64,000 nt of DNA, taken from NCBI RefSeq assembly GCF_024436435.1, contig NZ_JAFMZP010000002.1, positions 620,001 to 684,000 on the forward strand. The letters run 5' to 3'. The DNA is from Desertivirga xinjiangensis. Its GTDB lineage: Bacteria > Bacteroidota > Bacteroidia > Sphingobacteriales > Sphingobacteriaceae. Of this stretch, positions 8,613 through 16,816 are shown in pieces. Under the pieces are notes generated by a model that was not told the DNA's origin, made no database searches, and worked only from the letters and a program-made list of their open reading frames with translations. The position numbers and the translations under genes were made by a program. The first letter of the stretch is position 1, and the number at the start of each line of letters is the position of its first letter.

Positions 8613-9356
8613 TTAAGTAGTTTTGATTGTACTTACTTTATAGTTCCATTCTTTGATATCTACCTGGTATTGTGTTTGGTCAATAACCGGACCACGGCAC
8701 ACTTTTTCGACTGCAGGCGGCAAATCGTATTGTTCTTTTGCGCGTTCAATAAGTTCATCGAAGAGCCATTTTGGGATGATGTCATGATAGTCGGCAGGGT
8801 AGACAAACTGAAAGATCAGGATCTGTGTCAGTAACAAATGCCAGTGCTGGTCAAGTCTGAACAGCAACCGTTTCCAATCCAGTTTTTTTCCATACTTCAG
8901 GAGAATATGATTTACATCGGCCGCATCGTAGCGCTCCCGGTTCTGTACATAGATTTTGCACCATACTAACTCTTCCGCCGGTAAAAACTTTACCGGTACA
9001 CCGGCAAAAGTGCCTTCTGTTGAGTGCTCGTACCAGGTATCATCAACAGTACAAATGTTGTTCACAGTGTCGAAAATAATATCGATAAAATATTCGCCCT
9101 TAAATATTTTAGCTAACCATCGAACATCTGTCAGTTCAGTTTTGTAGCCTTTTTCAGCGAAGTGCTTCAAAATTTTAGGGTACTCAGAGGGTTTACAGAA
9201 CACATCAAGGTCTTTGGTGTCGCGATATAAACCAGTATATTGAAACATTGCAAATGCGCCTCCTAACATGAAATTCGAACCACTATCGTGAAGTAAGTTC
9301 AGGGCTTCTTTATAAAATTCATTAGCTTCTTTCTTTTGCTCTTCTGTTACGATCAT
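8613..9356 (-). CDS. Nucleotidyltransferase-fold protein (pol-beta type)
   Basis: The protein of about 247 residues begins with a helix, then FMLGGAFAMFQYTGLYRDTKDLDVFC. This is the GG...T.DLD pattern of minimal nucleotidyltransferases, in which the two Asp of DLD bind metal. A further FIDIIFD supplies the third carboxylate. The C-terminal half is helical. I prefer the ATG at 9354-9356 (MIVTEEQKK), which has an AAGG about ten bases before it; a longer frame begins at 9386. It overlaps no other gene and sits one base before the metallophosphoesterase. Similar folds occur in AbiEii/MNT toxins, kanamycin nucleotidyltransferases and tRNA enzymes; the role here is unknown. Confidence 0.75.
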   Translation of the reverse strand: MIVTEEQKKEANEFYKEALNLLHDSGSNFMLGGAFAMFQYTGLYRDTKDLDVFCKPSEYPKILKHFAEKGYKTELTDVRWLAKIFKGEYFIDIIFDTVNNICTVDDTWYEHSTEGTFAGVPVKFLPAEELVWCKIYVQNRERYDAADVNHILLKYGKKLDWKRLLFRLDQHWHLLLTQILIFQFVYPADYHDIIPKWLFDELIERAKEQYDLPPAVEKVCRGPVIDQTQYQVDIKEWNYKVSTIKTT

Positions 9357-9446
9357 ACAAATATTACCTTTTTTTACAGGTAGCATAATAACTTAGATTA
9401 TAAGATTTCTGTTTGAAATAAAAATTTGCCTTATTTTTAGCTCCTA

Positions 9447-9956
9447 ATGGTTAGCTACAGTACGGTTATTTTAAAGTTTGCTGAAAATGGTGAGAAAACC
9501 GGATGGACCTATATTGAAGTTCCTTCTCACATTGCGCAGGAATTGGCGCCGGGTAATAAGAAATCGTTCCGGGTAAAAGGCACTCTCGACTTATGTCCCA
9601 TTGACGGTGTCGCTCTTATACCGGTGGGTGAAGGGAATTTTATTATGGCCATTAATGCCGGAATGCGCAAGTGTATCCGAAAATCAGAAGGTGCCATGCT
9701 CCAGGTAAGTCTCGAAGTGCATGTTAACTATTTTCTCCCGGTTCCGGACGAGCTGCTGGAGTATTTTGATAGCGATCTGGAGGCAGAAGAATATTTCAAC
9801 AGCCTTGCGAAGTCTCACCGCGAGTATTTTATAAAATGGATTGATAGCGCTAAAACACCTGCTACTCGTGAGAAGAGGATCGTAAATACAGCAAATGCCA
9901 TGGCTCGTAAATTGGACTATGGGCAGATGATACGTTCGACGAGATTAAAGGACTGA
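9447..9956 (+). CDS. DUF1905 / YdeI (OmpD-associated) domain protein
   Basis: The 169-residue protein has an N-terminal DUF1905-like beta barrel (GWTYIEVP, then SFRVKGTLDLCPIDGVALIPVGEGNFIMAIN) and a C-terminal YdeI-type helical region (EEYFNSLAKSHREYFIKWIDSAKTPATREKRI). In the family the C-terminal segment is called bacteriocin-protection or OmpD-associated, from a loosely characterised Salmonella protein. The biochemical function is unknown. No signal peptide is seen, so it is cytosolic. It diverges from the nucleotidyltransferase operon and precedes an SRPBCC protein. Confidence 0.85.
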   Translation: MVSYSTVILKFAENGEKTGWTYIEVPSHIAQELAPGNKKSFRVKGTLDLCPIDGVALIPVGEGNFIMAINAGMRKCIRKSEGAMLQVSLEVHVNYFLPVPDELLEYFDSDLEAEEYFNSLAKSHREYFIKWIDSAKTPATREKRIVNTANAMARKLDYGQMIRSTRLKD

Positions 9957-9974
9957 TATTTTTGGGTAAACTCT

Positions 9975-9982
9975 TACATTTG
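9975..9982 (+). promoter_or_regulatory. Candidate -7 box for the SRPBCC gene
   Basis: TACATTTG matches TAnnTTTG and lies 27 bases before the ATG at 10010. It would start a short leader of about 20 bases. Confidence 0.45.
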
Positions 9983-10009
9983 TGCCCTTGTAATAAGATA
10001 TAACGTTTA

Positions 10010-10390
10010 ATGAAAGATTTTAAAAGGTATTATACCCTGCCAGCGCCGCCTGACGACGTGTACCTGGCATTAACTAACCCGAATACCATCCATTTATGGT
10101 CAGGCGAAGAGGCAGAGATGTCAACGGAACCAGGCTCAGAGTTCTCTTTATGGGATGGAAGTATCTCCGGAAAGAATCTTGAATTTGAAGAGGGTAAAAA
10201 AATAGTACAGGAATGGTATTTCGGAGAGCAGCAAGCACCTTCTATTGTAACTATAAAGCTCCATCCAAGTAAAGAAGGAACATCTGTAGAGTTGCGACAT
10301 ACTAATATTCCAGATGTTGATTTTGAGGATATTACAGAAGGTTGGGATACTGCATACTTCGGATCTCTTCAGGATTTTTACGCAGATTAA
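10010..10390 (+). CDS. SRPBCC/AHSA1-domain protein
   Basis: This 126-residue protein has the START/Bet v1-like fold of the AHSA1 family. It opens with FKRYYTLPAPPDDVYLALTNPNTIHLWSGEEAEM, then FSLWDGSISGKNLEFEEGKKIVQEW, a central VTIKLHPSKEGTSVELRHTNIP strand pair and a closing helix with EGWDTAYFGSLQDF. Such proteins bind hydrophobic ligands or assist other proteins; the ligand is unknown. It is soluble and single-domain. It has its own candidate promoter and follows the YdeI-like gene. Confidence 0.85.
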   Translation: MKDFKRYYTLPAPPDDVYLALTNPNTIHLWSGEEAEMSTEPGSEFSLWDGSISGKNLEFEEGKKIVQEWYFGEQQAPSIVTIKLHPSKEGTSVELRHTNIPDVDFEDITEGWDTAYFGSLQDFYAD

Positions 10391-10519
10391 CCGTCATCTT
10401 TCTAAATTAAATTTCTTTGAAAACTATTTTTTCATATTTGTGTACTTTGTATTAGCAATCGGTTAATATTATATTAATGTAACCGAACTTGATAACTTGC
10501 GTATAAGCAATTATCTAAA

Positions 10520-10813
10520 ATGAAAGCGATGCCCAAAAAAACAACTGAATTTAAGTCAGGAATTTCACATTCAATTCTCGCCTGGTCTCATCAGGCAACA
10601 ACAGCATATCGTTTTTTCAGCAAAGAGGATTTTTTGCACATGATGTCGGACATGTCCGTAGAGGATATCAAAGCAGACATTGAGCGATTTAAAGATCTTG
10701 AAGAATACGAGATCTGCCAAAAAATCAAGTTTGTTTTAAGAGTAAAGGAAAACGCAGAGAAGGTGAGTATTGACTCTTTATGCGGTATGGCCCTATCGGG
10801 TGACATGGACTAA
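10520..10813 (+). CDS. Small hypothetical protein
   Basis: This 97-residue soluble protein has no recognised family. It is rich in charged residues and predicted mostly helical (VEDIKADIERFKDLEEYEICQKIKFVLRVKENAEKV). It has two ATG choices close together (MKAMPKK). No signal peptide or membrane segment is seen. It sits between the SRPBCC gene and the DUF6660-like gene on the same strand, with intergenic gaps that suggest separate transcription. The length and codon pattern look like a real gene, but function is unknown. Confidence 0.6.
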   Translation: MKAMPKKTTEFKSGISHSILAWSHQATTAYRFFSKEDFLHMMSDMSVEDIKADIERFKDLEEYEICQKIKFVLRVKENAEKVSIDSLCGMALSGDMD

Positions 10814-10856
10814 GTAATATTTTTCTACTATTGAATTCAAATTTGATGAATTCTGA

Positions 10857-10864
10857 TACATTTG
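10857..10864 (+). promoter_or_regulatory. Candidate -7 box for the DUF6660-like gene
   Basis: TACATTTG matches TAnnTTTG, with a TTG 23 bases upstream as a possible -33 element. The predicted transcript would begin at or next to the GTG start codon (10869), implying a leaderless mRNA. Confidence 0.4.
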
Positions 10865-10868
10865 CAAT

Positions 10869-11189
10869 GTGAAATGGATTAGTTTCATCATATCGGTTTA
10901 CGTTCTCCTTTTAGCAGTATCACCCTGTTGTGCCACTGAGCACCTGAATGCCTCCGGAGATGAGTGCCTTATCGAGCAGCGAGAGGCCGATTGCTCTAAA
11001 GATCCCGATTGCAAAGGTTGCTCCCCGTTCTTTTCCTGCTCTTCCTGCAGCGGTTTTATGATCTACTGCTCTGTTGTTTTTGTGAAGCCTGTTGTTTCTT
11101 TCTCCTCAAGTAAAAAATATTCCCTTTATACCTATTTTTGTCTACAAGACATCTGTTTGCCCATTTGGCAGCCACCGCGGCTGGTTTAA
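10869..11189 (+). CDS. Cysteine-rich DUF6660-like secreted protein
   Basis: This 106-residue protein starts at GTG (an ATG two bases earlier is followed at once by a stop). It has a signal peptide (MKWISFIISVYVLLLAVSPCCA), then a cysteine cluster (CSKDPDCKGCSPFFSCSSCSGF) and a hydrophobic C-terminal half. The CSPFFSCSSC pattern matches small Bacteroidota proteins (DUF6660) that usually precede TonB-dependent receptors, as here. The cysteines could bind a metal delivered to the periplasm; this is inference. The receptor gene follows after a 440-base repeat island, so co-transcription is uncertain. Confidence 0.7.
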   Translation: MKWISFIISVYVLLLAVSPCCATEHLNASGDECLIEQREADCSKDPDCKGCSPFFSCSSCSGFMIYCSVVFVKPVVSFSSSKKYSLYTYFCLQDICLPIWQPPRLV

Positions 11190-11230
11190 GTCCGGGACTA
11201 AAGCACTGCTTATTTAGCACGCCTCCGTCT

Positions 11231-11254
11231 GTCCGCTAGTCTTGTGAGAAGGGC
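11231..11254 (+). repeat. Repeat module D, copy 1
   Basis: GTCCGCTAGTCTTGTGAGAAGGGC recurs in the other repeat island at 36405-36427 on the opposite strand with one substitution and one missing base. Confidence 0.65.
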
Positions 11255-11289
11255 GGTGCGGTAGGAGACTACGGATTGTCCAATAAAAA

Positions 11290-11567
11290 AGAGTCTGTGA
11301 CTCATCGTACGTTAAAATGGCAATCTAGCGAGTCGGAGTCTCTTTTTTATTACTGGTCCGGAGAGACCCTTCGGAACTCTCCGGACAGGAGGGGGGACAG
11401 ACTTTTCAAAACGGTCGTCATGCCGAATTCATTTCGGCAACTCCTGGAATATAAAGGACATGCTTAAGCAAGAGGTCCTGAAACAAGTTCAGGATGACGA
11501 AAGAAAGAACATCCCCCAACTTTTCCGCTTGATCCAGAGTCTCTCACCCATCGTACGTTAAAAATGG
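11290..11567. repeat. Repeat island bounded by 31-base direct repeats (module C)
   Basis: The block is bounded by near-identical direct repeats at 11290-11320 and 11536-11567, which share AGAGTCT and ATCGTACGTTAAAA (about three mismatches and one indel). Inside are a strong hairpin with TCCGGAGAG/CTCTCCGGA arms near 11358-11387 and module B. The 443 bases between the DUF6660-like gene and the TonB receptor (11190-11632) hold this island and no convincing gene. The 63-codon frame inside it is made of repeat sequence. Confidence 0.65.
11416..11499 (+). repeat. Repeat module B, copy 1 (two small palindromes)
   Basis: An 84-base unit begins CGTCATGCCG and ends AGGATGACG, giving short inverted ends. 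It contains two palindromes, GCCGAATTCATTTCGGC and CCTGAAACAAGTTCAGG. A second copy in opposite orientation lies at 36448-36534. It looks like a miniature dispersed repeat. Confidence 0.75.
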
Positions 11568-11632
11568 TACTCTGAGGGAGCCCAGGCTCCGTTTATCCAT
11601 ATAAAACTCTATTTTTTAGAAACAGTATTTAA

Positions 11633-13801
11633 ATGAAGATTTTTTTAATAACCCTACAGATAGTTCTTTTTAGCGCTTATTCTTATGCGCAGCATAATAT
11701 CAGTTTTTTTGTAAGGGACGCCGATACTGGTGATCCTCTTCCGGGCGCTTCTTTCCTTTTGCCTGACAACGGTCTAAGGACGAGCAGTGATAGCCGCGGT
11801 TATGCCGGATTTAAAGATCTTGCTGCCGGTAAACAGCCGCTGCAGATCAGTTTTGTAGGATATCATAGTTATTTAGATACGGTGGACATCACAGGAAATG
11901 ATACCCTCGAGATCTCCCTCGAAAGGGCGGGGGAGGAAATGGAGGAGTTGGTCATCAGTTCAACCCGGTCCAGCCGGACCATCGAAAACATCCCAACCCG
12001 GGTTGAATTTATTGCCGGCGAAGAACTGGAGGAAAAAGCCAATATGAAACCTGGCGACATTCGAATGGTACTTAGCGAGAGCACGGGGATCCAAACCCAG
12101 CAAACTTCTGCAACAAGTGGTAATACGTCCATCAGGATTCAGGGCCTGGACGGACGCTACACCCAAATACTGAAGGATGGATTTCCTTTGTATTCGGGGG
12201 CTGCAAGTGGTCTCGGTTTACTGCAGACGCCTCCGCTTGATCTTAAACGTATCGAGGTAATTAAAGGTTCTGCTTCAACCTTGTATGGCGGCGGTGCTAT
12301 AGCTGGGCTGGTTAACCTGATCAGTAAAGAGCCGGGAAATGAGCCGGAATTAAATTTCCATTTTAACGGTACTTCAGCGGGAGGATTAGACCTGAATGGT
12401 TTTTATAGTGACCGATATGGTAAAGTCGGAATAACTGTATTTGCTGCCCGGAACAGCAATGCTGCTTATGATCCCGCGGACATTGACCTTTCAGCCATAC
12501 CTCGGTTTGAACGATACACTCTCAATCCGAAGCTATTTTTTTACCTAAATGACAAAACCAAACTAAACATCGGGATCAACAGCAATTTTGAGAACCGGAT
12601 AGGTGGTGATCTTCACTATATTGAGGGAGAGCGAACAGCCGGTCATACTTATTTTGAACGGAATAAATCCGAACGTATTTCAAGTCAGTTTGTTCTCGAA
12701 CATGATTTAAGCAGCAGCAACACGCTTACAGTGAAGAACAGTGTCAACCACTTTAACCGGCGAATAAGTGTTCATGATTATACTTTTGACGGCATCCAAA
12801 ACGGCAGTTTTACAGAGCTAAGTTTCGCACATCAGTCAAACGCTACAGAATGGATCACAGGCCTCAACGTTTGGACGGATGATTTTCGTGAGAAAGGAGT
12901 TCCCCCCGGTATATTGTCACGGAGTTATACCCAGACAATTGCTGGTGCCTTTGTACAAAACAATACGCGCATAAAGCCATGGATGGAACTTGAAACAGGA
13001 GTCCGGGCCGACTATGTTGTCGATTATGGTGTCGCATTCCTTCCGCGTATGTCGGTATTGTTTAAAATTAACTCCGGATTAAGTTCCAGGCTTGGAGGAG
13101 GTTTCGGTTATAAAACACCGAATATCTTCACAGAGGATACCGAACGCATTCAATACCGCAATGTGCTACCGGTAGATGCTGACAAAAACAAGTTGGAAAA
13201 GAGTTATGGACTGAATGCTGATTTGAACTATCGTACCGCTTTTTTTGATGATGCAGTTTCTTTCAGCATTAATCAGCTATTCTTTTACACCTATCTTGAT
13301 AACCCATTGCAGCTAATAAGTACAGGAGAATCTTTCTCGCTTGTCAATTCCCCCGGACATATAGACACCCGGGGAGCCGAAACGAACATTAAATTGGGAT
13401 TTAGGGATTTTAAGTTGTTTCTTGGCTATACTCTTACTGACACTAAGTTACATACTGATGGTGAATTTAGGCAGAATCCCCTCACATCAAAGCACCGGTT
13501 GAATAATGTATTGATGTATGAGCTGGAAGATAAATGGAAAATAGGAGCCGAAGCTTATTATTTTGGCAAGCAAAAACTTAACGATGGCCGAAGCGGAAGA
13601 TCATATTGGGTGACCGGTTTTATGGCTGAAAAACTTTGGGAAAAGTTCTCTTTGTATATAAACTTCGAGAACTTCACAAATACCAGGCAGACTAAATTCG
13701 AGAGCATTTATACCGGCAGTATTACCAACCCCGTATTTAAAGATATTTATGCACCACTGGATGGTTTTGTGGTGAACGGAGGTGTCAAATTGAGGTTATA
13801 G
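11633..13801 (+). CDS. TonB-dependent outer membrane receptor
   Basis: The 722-residue protein has a signal peptide ending near YAQ (residue 20) and a CarboxypepD_reg-like domain (ISFFVRDADTGDPLPGASFLLP...). The plug domain has GNTSIRIQGLDGRYTQILKDGFP, then IEVIKGSASTLYGGGAIAGLVNLISK. A 22-strand-type barrel follows, ending in a strand (GFVVNGGVKLRL) with an even hydrophobic pattern. It imports a ligand through the outer membrane using TonB-ExbBD energy. No SusD partner follows, so a siderophore, metal or cofactor is more likely than a glycan. The upstream cysteine-rich DUF6660-like protein fits a metal-related role (inference). Confidence 0.92.
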   Translation: MKIFLITLQIVLFSAYSYAQHNISFFVRDADTGDPLPGASFLLPDNGLRTSSDSRGYAGFKDLAAGKQPLQISFVGYHSYLDTVDITGNDTLEISLERAGEEMEELVISSTRSSRTIENIPTRVEFIAGEELEEKANMKPGDIRMVLSESTGIQTQQTSATSGNTSIRIQGLDGRYTQILKDGFPLYSGAASGLGLLQTPPLDLKRIEVIKGSASTLYGGGAIAGLVNLISKEPGNEPELNFHFNGTSAGGLDLNGFYSDRYGKVGITVFAARNSNAAYDPADIDLSAIPRFERYTLNPKLFFYLNDKTKLNIGINSNFENRIGGDLHYIEGERTAGHTYFERNKSERISSQFVLEHDLSSSNTLTVKNSVNHFNRRISVHDYTFDGIQNGSFTELSFAHQSNATEWITGLNVWTDDFREKGVPPGILSRSYTQTIAGAFVQNNTRIKPWMELETGVRADYVVDYGVAFLPRMSVLFKINSGLSSRLGGGFGYKTPNIFTEDTERIQYRNVLPVDADKNKLEKSYGLNADLNYRTAFFDDAVSFSINQLFFYTYLDNPLQLISTGESFSLVNSPGHIDTRGAETNIKLGFRDFKLFLGYTLTDTKLHTDGEFRQNPLTSKHRLNNVLMYELEDKWKIGAEAYYFGKQKLNDGRSGRSYWVTGFMAEKLWEKFSLYINFENFTNTRQTKFESIYTGSITNPVFKDIYAPLDGFVVNGGVKLRL

Positions 13802-13874
13802 TTGTAACACCCTTATTAAACACATTAGGGGTATAGCGATCAGTTAAAAGTAGCTGTGCCTTTAATTTGTTTTA

Positions 13875-14876
13875 TCATTCGGTTGATCTTCGAACGATCA
13901 ACTCGGAACGGATGATTATTTCTTCATCCTCCTCATAAATGAAATTATTCTTCAAAGCTTTAAACAAAGCGACAGTAGCTTGTTTGCCAATTTCAAATGC
14001 AGGCTGAGTAATAGTAGTAAGTGGTGGCTGTAGCAAGGGAGCCATCTTTAAATTTGAAAAACTGATCACCTTGAGTTTTTCAGGGATACTAACCGAAAGC
14101 TTGTTACACACCTCATACACGGCAACGCCGAGCTTTTCTACAGAAGCAAAGATGCCATCAGGGGCATCTTCCGCAGATAGCAAACCGCTAAGTACCTTTT
14201 CATTCCCCGCGTCATCTTGATGGCAATAGACCACCCGGCTACGGATTTCAAATTTCTTCACTGCATCTAGGAAACCTTTCATTCGCCTTTTATCCATGCA
14301 AAGCTGTTTAGAGATCGACAGGTAGGCGAGGTTTTTACAGCCTTTTTGAATTAGGTGAAGAGCTGACCTGAATCCACTTTGATAATCGTCTGTACCTACT
14401 TTCAGGGTCTTATAGCCGTCATGGATCCTGTCAAAGAGAACAACTGGTATCTTTCGTTCGTTAAAGTCGGCCAGATGTTTCACGTCGGTCGTTTCGCTTG
14501 AGACAGACATCAGCACCCCGTCCACTCTGCCATCTAAAAGTAATCGAGAGATACTAAGTTCCTGCTGGTAGCTTTCATGTGTAAGATAAATAAGTACGTG
14601 ATACCCTTTTTCTCGTGCAATTTCTTCAATGCCATTGATTGCAAGGCTGAAAAAGCTGTTAGTTATTTCGGGGATAATTACACCTATGGTTTTACTTTTA
14701 CGGCTTCTAAGATTACTTGCATACAGATCCGGCTGATAGCCAAGTTGTTCTGCCAGCGCCTTAACTTTCTTTTTCGTTTCTTCACTGGTCTCGTAGCTGT
14801 CACTAAGGGCACGGGAGACGGTAGAAATCGAAAGGTTAAGTTTTTGTGCAAGTTCTTTGATCGTGATTTTAGACAT
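13875..14876 (-). CDS. LacI-family transcriptional regulator
   Basis: The 333-residue protein has the LacI helix-turn-helix at its N-terminus (ITIKELAQKLNLSISTVSRALSDSYETSEETKKKV), the hinge region (LGYQPDLYASNLRSRKSKTIGVIIPEITNSFF), and a periplasmic-binding-like sensor domain with a VDGVLMSVSSE stretch and the C-terminal PPLTTITQPAFEIGKQA. Such regulators usually respond to sugars. No sugar operon lies next to it; the flanking genes are a TonB receptor (convergent) and a small hypothetical gene (divergent). Its target may therefore be elsewhere. Confidence 0.95.
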   Translation of the reverse strand: MSKITIKELAQKLNLSISTVSRALSDSYETSEETKKKVKALAEQLGYQPDLYASNLRSRKSKTIGVIIPEITNSFFSLAINGIEEIAREKGYHVLIYLTHESYQQELSISRLLLDGRVDGVLMSVSSETTDVKHLADFNERKIPVVLFDRIHDGYKTLKVGTDDYQSGFRSALHLIQKGCKNLAYLSISKQLCMDKRRMKGFLDAVKKFEIRSRVVYCHQDDAGNEKVLSGLLSAEDAPDGIFASVEKLGVAVYEVCNKLSVSIPEKLKVISFSNLKMAPLLQPPLTTITQPAFEIGKQATVALFKALKNNFIYEEDEEIIIRSELIVRRSTE

Positions 14877-14989
14877 AACTCATATCTCCACTATTCAGCA
14901 AAGATATAAATGAAATATCAAACGCATTTGCGAATGGACAAAACATTGGGATGCATCCTGTGTTAACCATAAAATTTTAGAATCAAACA

Positions 14990-15238
14990 ATGAAGAGAAT
15001 TAAAATAGAATACCCTGTAAATGGTGCTAATGTTGAACTTTACGCAGAGCCAATGGACCTTAATCACCGTATGTATTCACTGGAAAGAGGCTTGATGGAT
15101 CCACATCCATTATTAATTGAGCATAATGAATACGGTTGGAAAGTAAAGTCTCAGGACGATTGGTCACTAAGTGCTGAAGAAATAAACAATTTGGGCGAGC
15201 TACTTGTAAAAGAATATCCAAACAGGCCTCAGGAATAG
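14990..15238 (+). CDS. Small hypothetical protein
   Basis: This 82-residue soluble protein has no recognised family. It starts with a beta-rich stretch (KRIKIEYPVNGANVELYAEPMDLNHRMYSLERG) and ends with a helix (SAEEINNLGELLVKEYPNRP). There is no signal peptide. It diverges from the LacI regulator and is convergent with a small zinc-ribbon-like gene. The clean ATG and ordinary composition support a real gene. Confidence 0.6.
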   Translation: MKRIKIEYPVNGANVELYAEPMDLNHRMYSLERGLMDPHPLLIEHNEYGWKVKSQDDWSLSAEEINNLGELLVKEYPNRPQE

Positions 15239-15256
15239 ACAAATAAGATACGTGTA

Positions 15257-15466
15257 TTACTTATATGGTGCGGATCTGTCGGGGTTTTCCGGCCGGTTCA
15301 CCCAATTTTTTTCAATTAAGACATAGCGCCTTGTCGAACAGTAGGCACAGAAAAAAATGCGTAACGGGATAAAATAGAAAAGCTTTCTAAACCAGGAAGG
15401 TCTGTGAATCTGGTAATGATAAACAGTTCTACACTTCCTACACCTTAAGTCCTCTAGAAAAATCAA
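15257..15466 (-). CDS. Small zinc-ribbon-like hypothetical protein
   Basis: The 69-residue frame contains CRKC (residues 9-12) and CAYC (about 40-43), spaced like a two-knuckle zinc ribbon, with basic and aromatic residues between. The only start codon is TTG, which lowers confidence. It lies between the 82-residue protein gene and the 70-residue protein gene and has no recognised family. It could be a real small metal-binding protein. Confidence 0.45.
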   Translation of the reverse strand: MIFLEDLRCRKCRTVYHYQIHRPSWFRKLFYFIPLRIFFCAYCSTRRYVLIEKNWVNRPENPDRSAPYK

Positions 15467-15548
15467 TGTTAAACGAGCGTATTTAAGGCGTTAAAAATAC
15501 ATAAAGTTTTAATTTAAAATAAATAAATCTGTGTTTACAGAAATAAAG

Positions 15549-15580
15549 TCAAAAAGAGCAGTCTACGCTGCTCTTTTTGA
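15549..15580. terminator. Bidirectional intrinsic terminator
   Basis: Perfect 13-base arms (15549-15561 and 15568-15580) flank a 6-base loop, with A5 and T5 tracts inside the outer ends. It overlaps the last codons of the 70-residue gene on the minus strand. Confidence 0.75.
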
Positions 15581-15775
15581 CGTCTGTTGTAAGTACGACA
15601 AGAAGTTGTGGTACTCTGTATTAATATCGCGCCACATGCTTTCAGCCTCACATAGTAGTCTTTGTTTACGGAAACGGACACCCATTAGGGCTTTTTCGAT
15701 TTTCAAATTTAAATAGAGCATCTCTATATATAAGGCCTCTTCGCCGAGAGCTTTTAAGTGTTCTGTAGAATCCAT
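15563..15775 (-). CDS. Small helical hypothetical protein
   Basis: This 70-residue protein starts at ATG (15773-15775) and is predicted to be almost wholly helical (EHLKALGEEALYIEMLYLNLKIEKALMGVRFRKQRLLCEAESMWRDINTEYHNFLSYL). No family was recognised. Its stop codon lies within a strong terminator hairpin, which supports it as a transcribed unit. It is downstream of egtD by about 60 bases on the same strand, so it may be the last gene of that operon; a role there is only a guess. Confidence 0.55.
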   Translation of the reverse strand: MDSTEHLKALGEEALYIEMLYLNLKIEKALMGVRFRKQRLLCEAESMWRDINTEYHNFLSYLQQTSKRAA

Positions 15776-15834
15776 AGGTAATAAATTTAATTCCTAAATA
15801 ATCTCCAAAGCCTGTACAAGGATGGTGCCAGTCA

Positions 15835-16809
15835 CTAAATACTCTCCCAAATTACGTCGGTAAACCATTGTTTTCGATCAAAAAGGTGTCTTATTGTTTG
15901 AAAACCACTTTGATCTGCAAGTTTATCAATCTGAACCGGAGTGTATTTGTGAGAGGTTTCCATAAAGATATATTCATTCTCTTCGAAAGTGATTTGCTGA
16001 CCGCAGAGATCCACGTGCTGGTTGCAAAGGCTGATAAGATAACTATTGCAAGCACCTGAAGCCGGGTCATAACTTTCATAGTGTTCAAATTGCTCTGCAT
16101 CGAAGTTTGCACCCAATTCCCGGTTGATCCTCCTCAGAAGATTAAGATTAAACTCTTTGGTTAATCCATCCGCGTCGTTGTAAGCCCGGAATATTGTCCA
16201 GGGATTTTTTTTCAGATCAAATCCAATAAGTGCCATGTCGCCGGTATGGAGGTGTTGCCTTAATTTTAAAAGAAATTGCCCGGCCACATCCGGAGGCATG
16301 TTTCCAATATTCCCACCAAGAAATAGCACCAGCCGCGGGCGCGTCGAACGCTGAGAAGCAAGCTTCAGTCCGGCAAAGTACTCCGCGTCGATTCCCTCTA
16401 TCCGGATTCCTGGAATCTTTTGAGGTAATTCCCTTTCCAGCATTTGTATTATGTTTGCCGATATATCTATCGGAAAGTACCTGAAATCAATATGGGCATT
16501 CGATAAACATCTCAGAAGCTCGGTGGATTTCAATGCGTCTCCGGCGCCCAACTCAATTAGATCAAATCCTTCCTGAAATCTTTTAACCAGACTTAGCATC
16601 TCCCGGCACCTGCTGCTGAATATTTCCATCTCAGAATCGGTGAGGTAATATTCTGGCGAAGTCATGATCTGCTGAAATAACTTGTCTCCCTGTGCGTCGT
16701 AAAAGTATTTGGAATCCAAATGCTTAGGATCACTGCTTAAACCTTTTAATACGTCTTGTTTAAACGAGTTTTCTGTGTCTGCTATTTCCTGTGTGATAAT
16801 AGTGCTCAT
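15835..16809 (-). CDS. egtD: L-histidine N-alpha-methyltransferase (ergothioneine)
   Basis: From the ATG at 16807-16809 the protein has 324 residues, the usual EgtD length; a longer frame reads back into egtB. The DUF2260/EgtD signature is visible: LDSKYFYDAQGDKLFQQIMTSPEYYLTDSE, the SAM-binding ELGAGD (86-91), a FLGGNIGNMPP stretch, LIGFDLKK, and a late MEISHKY-like element (FMETSHKYTP). The enzyme makes hercynine from histidine with three SAM. It follows egtB by seven bases. Both steps needed for the hercynine sulfoxide route are here, but no egtE lyase gene is adjacent. Confidence 0.93.
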   Translation of the reverse strand: MSTIITQEIADTENSFKQDVLKGLSSDPKHLDSKYFYDAQGDKLFQQIMTSPEYYLTDSEMEIFSSRCREMLSLVKRFQEGFDLIELGAGDALKSTELLRCLSNAHIDFRYFPIDISANIIQMLERELPQKIPGIRIEGIDAEYFAGLKLASQRSTRPRLVLFLGGNIGNMPPDVAGQFLLKLRQHLHTGDMALIGFDLKKNPWTIFRAYNDADGLTKEFNLNLLRRINRELGANFDAEQFEHYESYDPASGACNSYLISLCNQHVDLCGQQITFEENEYIFMETSHKYTPVQIDKLADQSGFQTIRHLFDRKQWFTDVIWESI

Positions 16810-16816
16810 GCGCTTC

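Noticed and set aside
11276-11467. 63-codon plus-strand frame in the repeat island
   Set aside because: Its sequence consists of repeat modules and hairpins, so the open frame is fortuitous.
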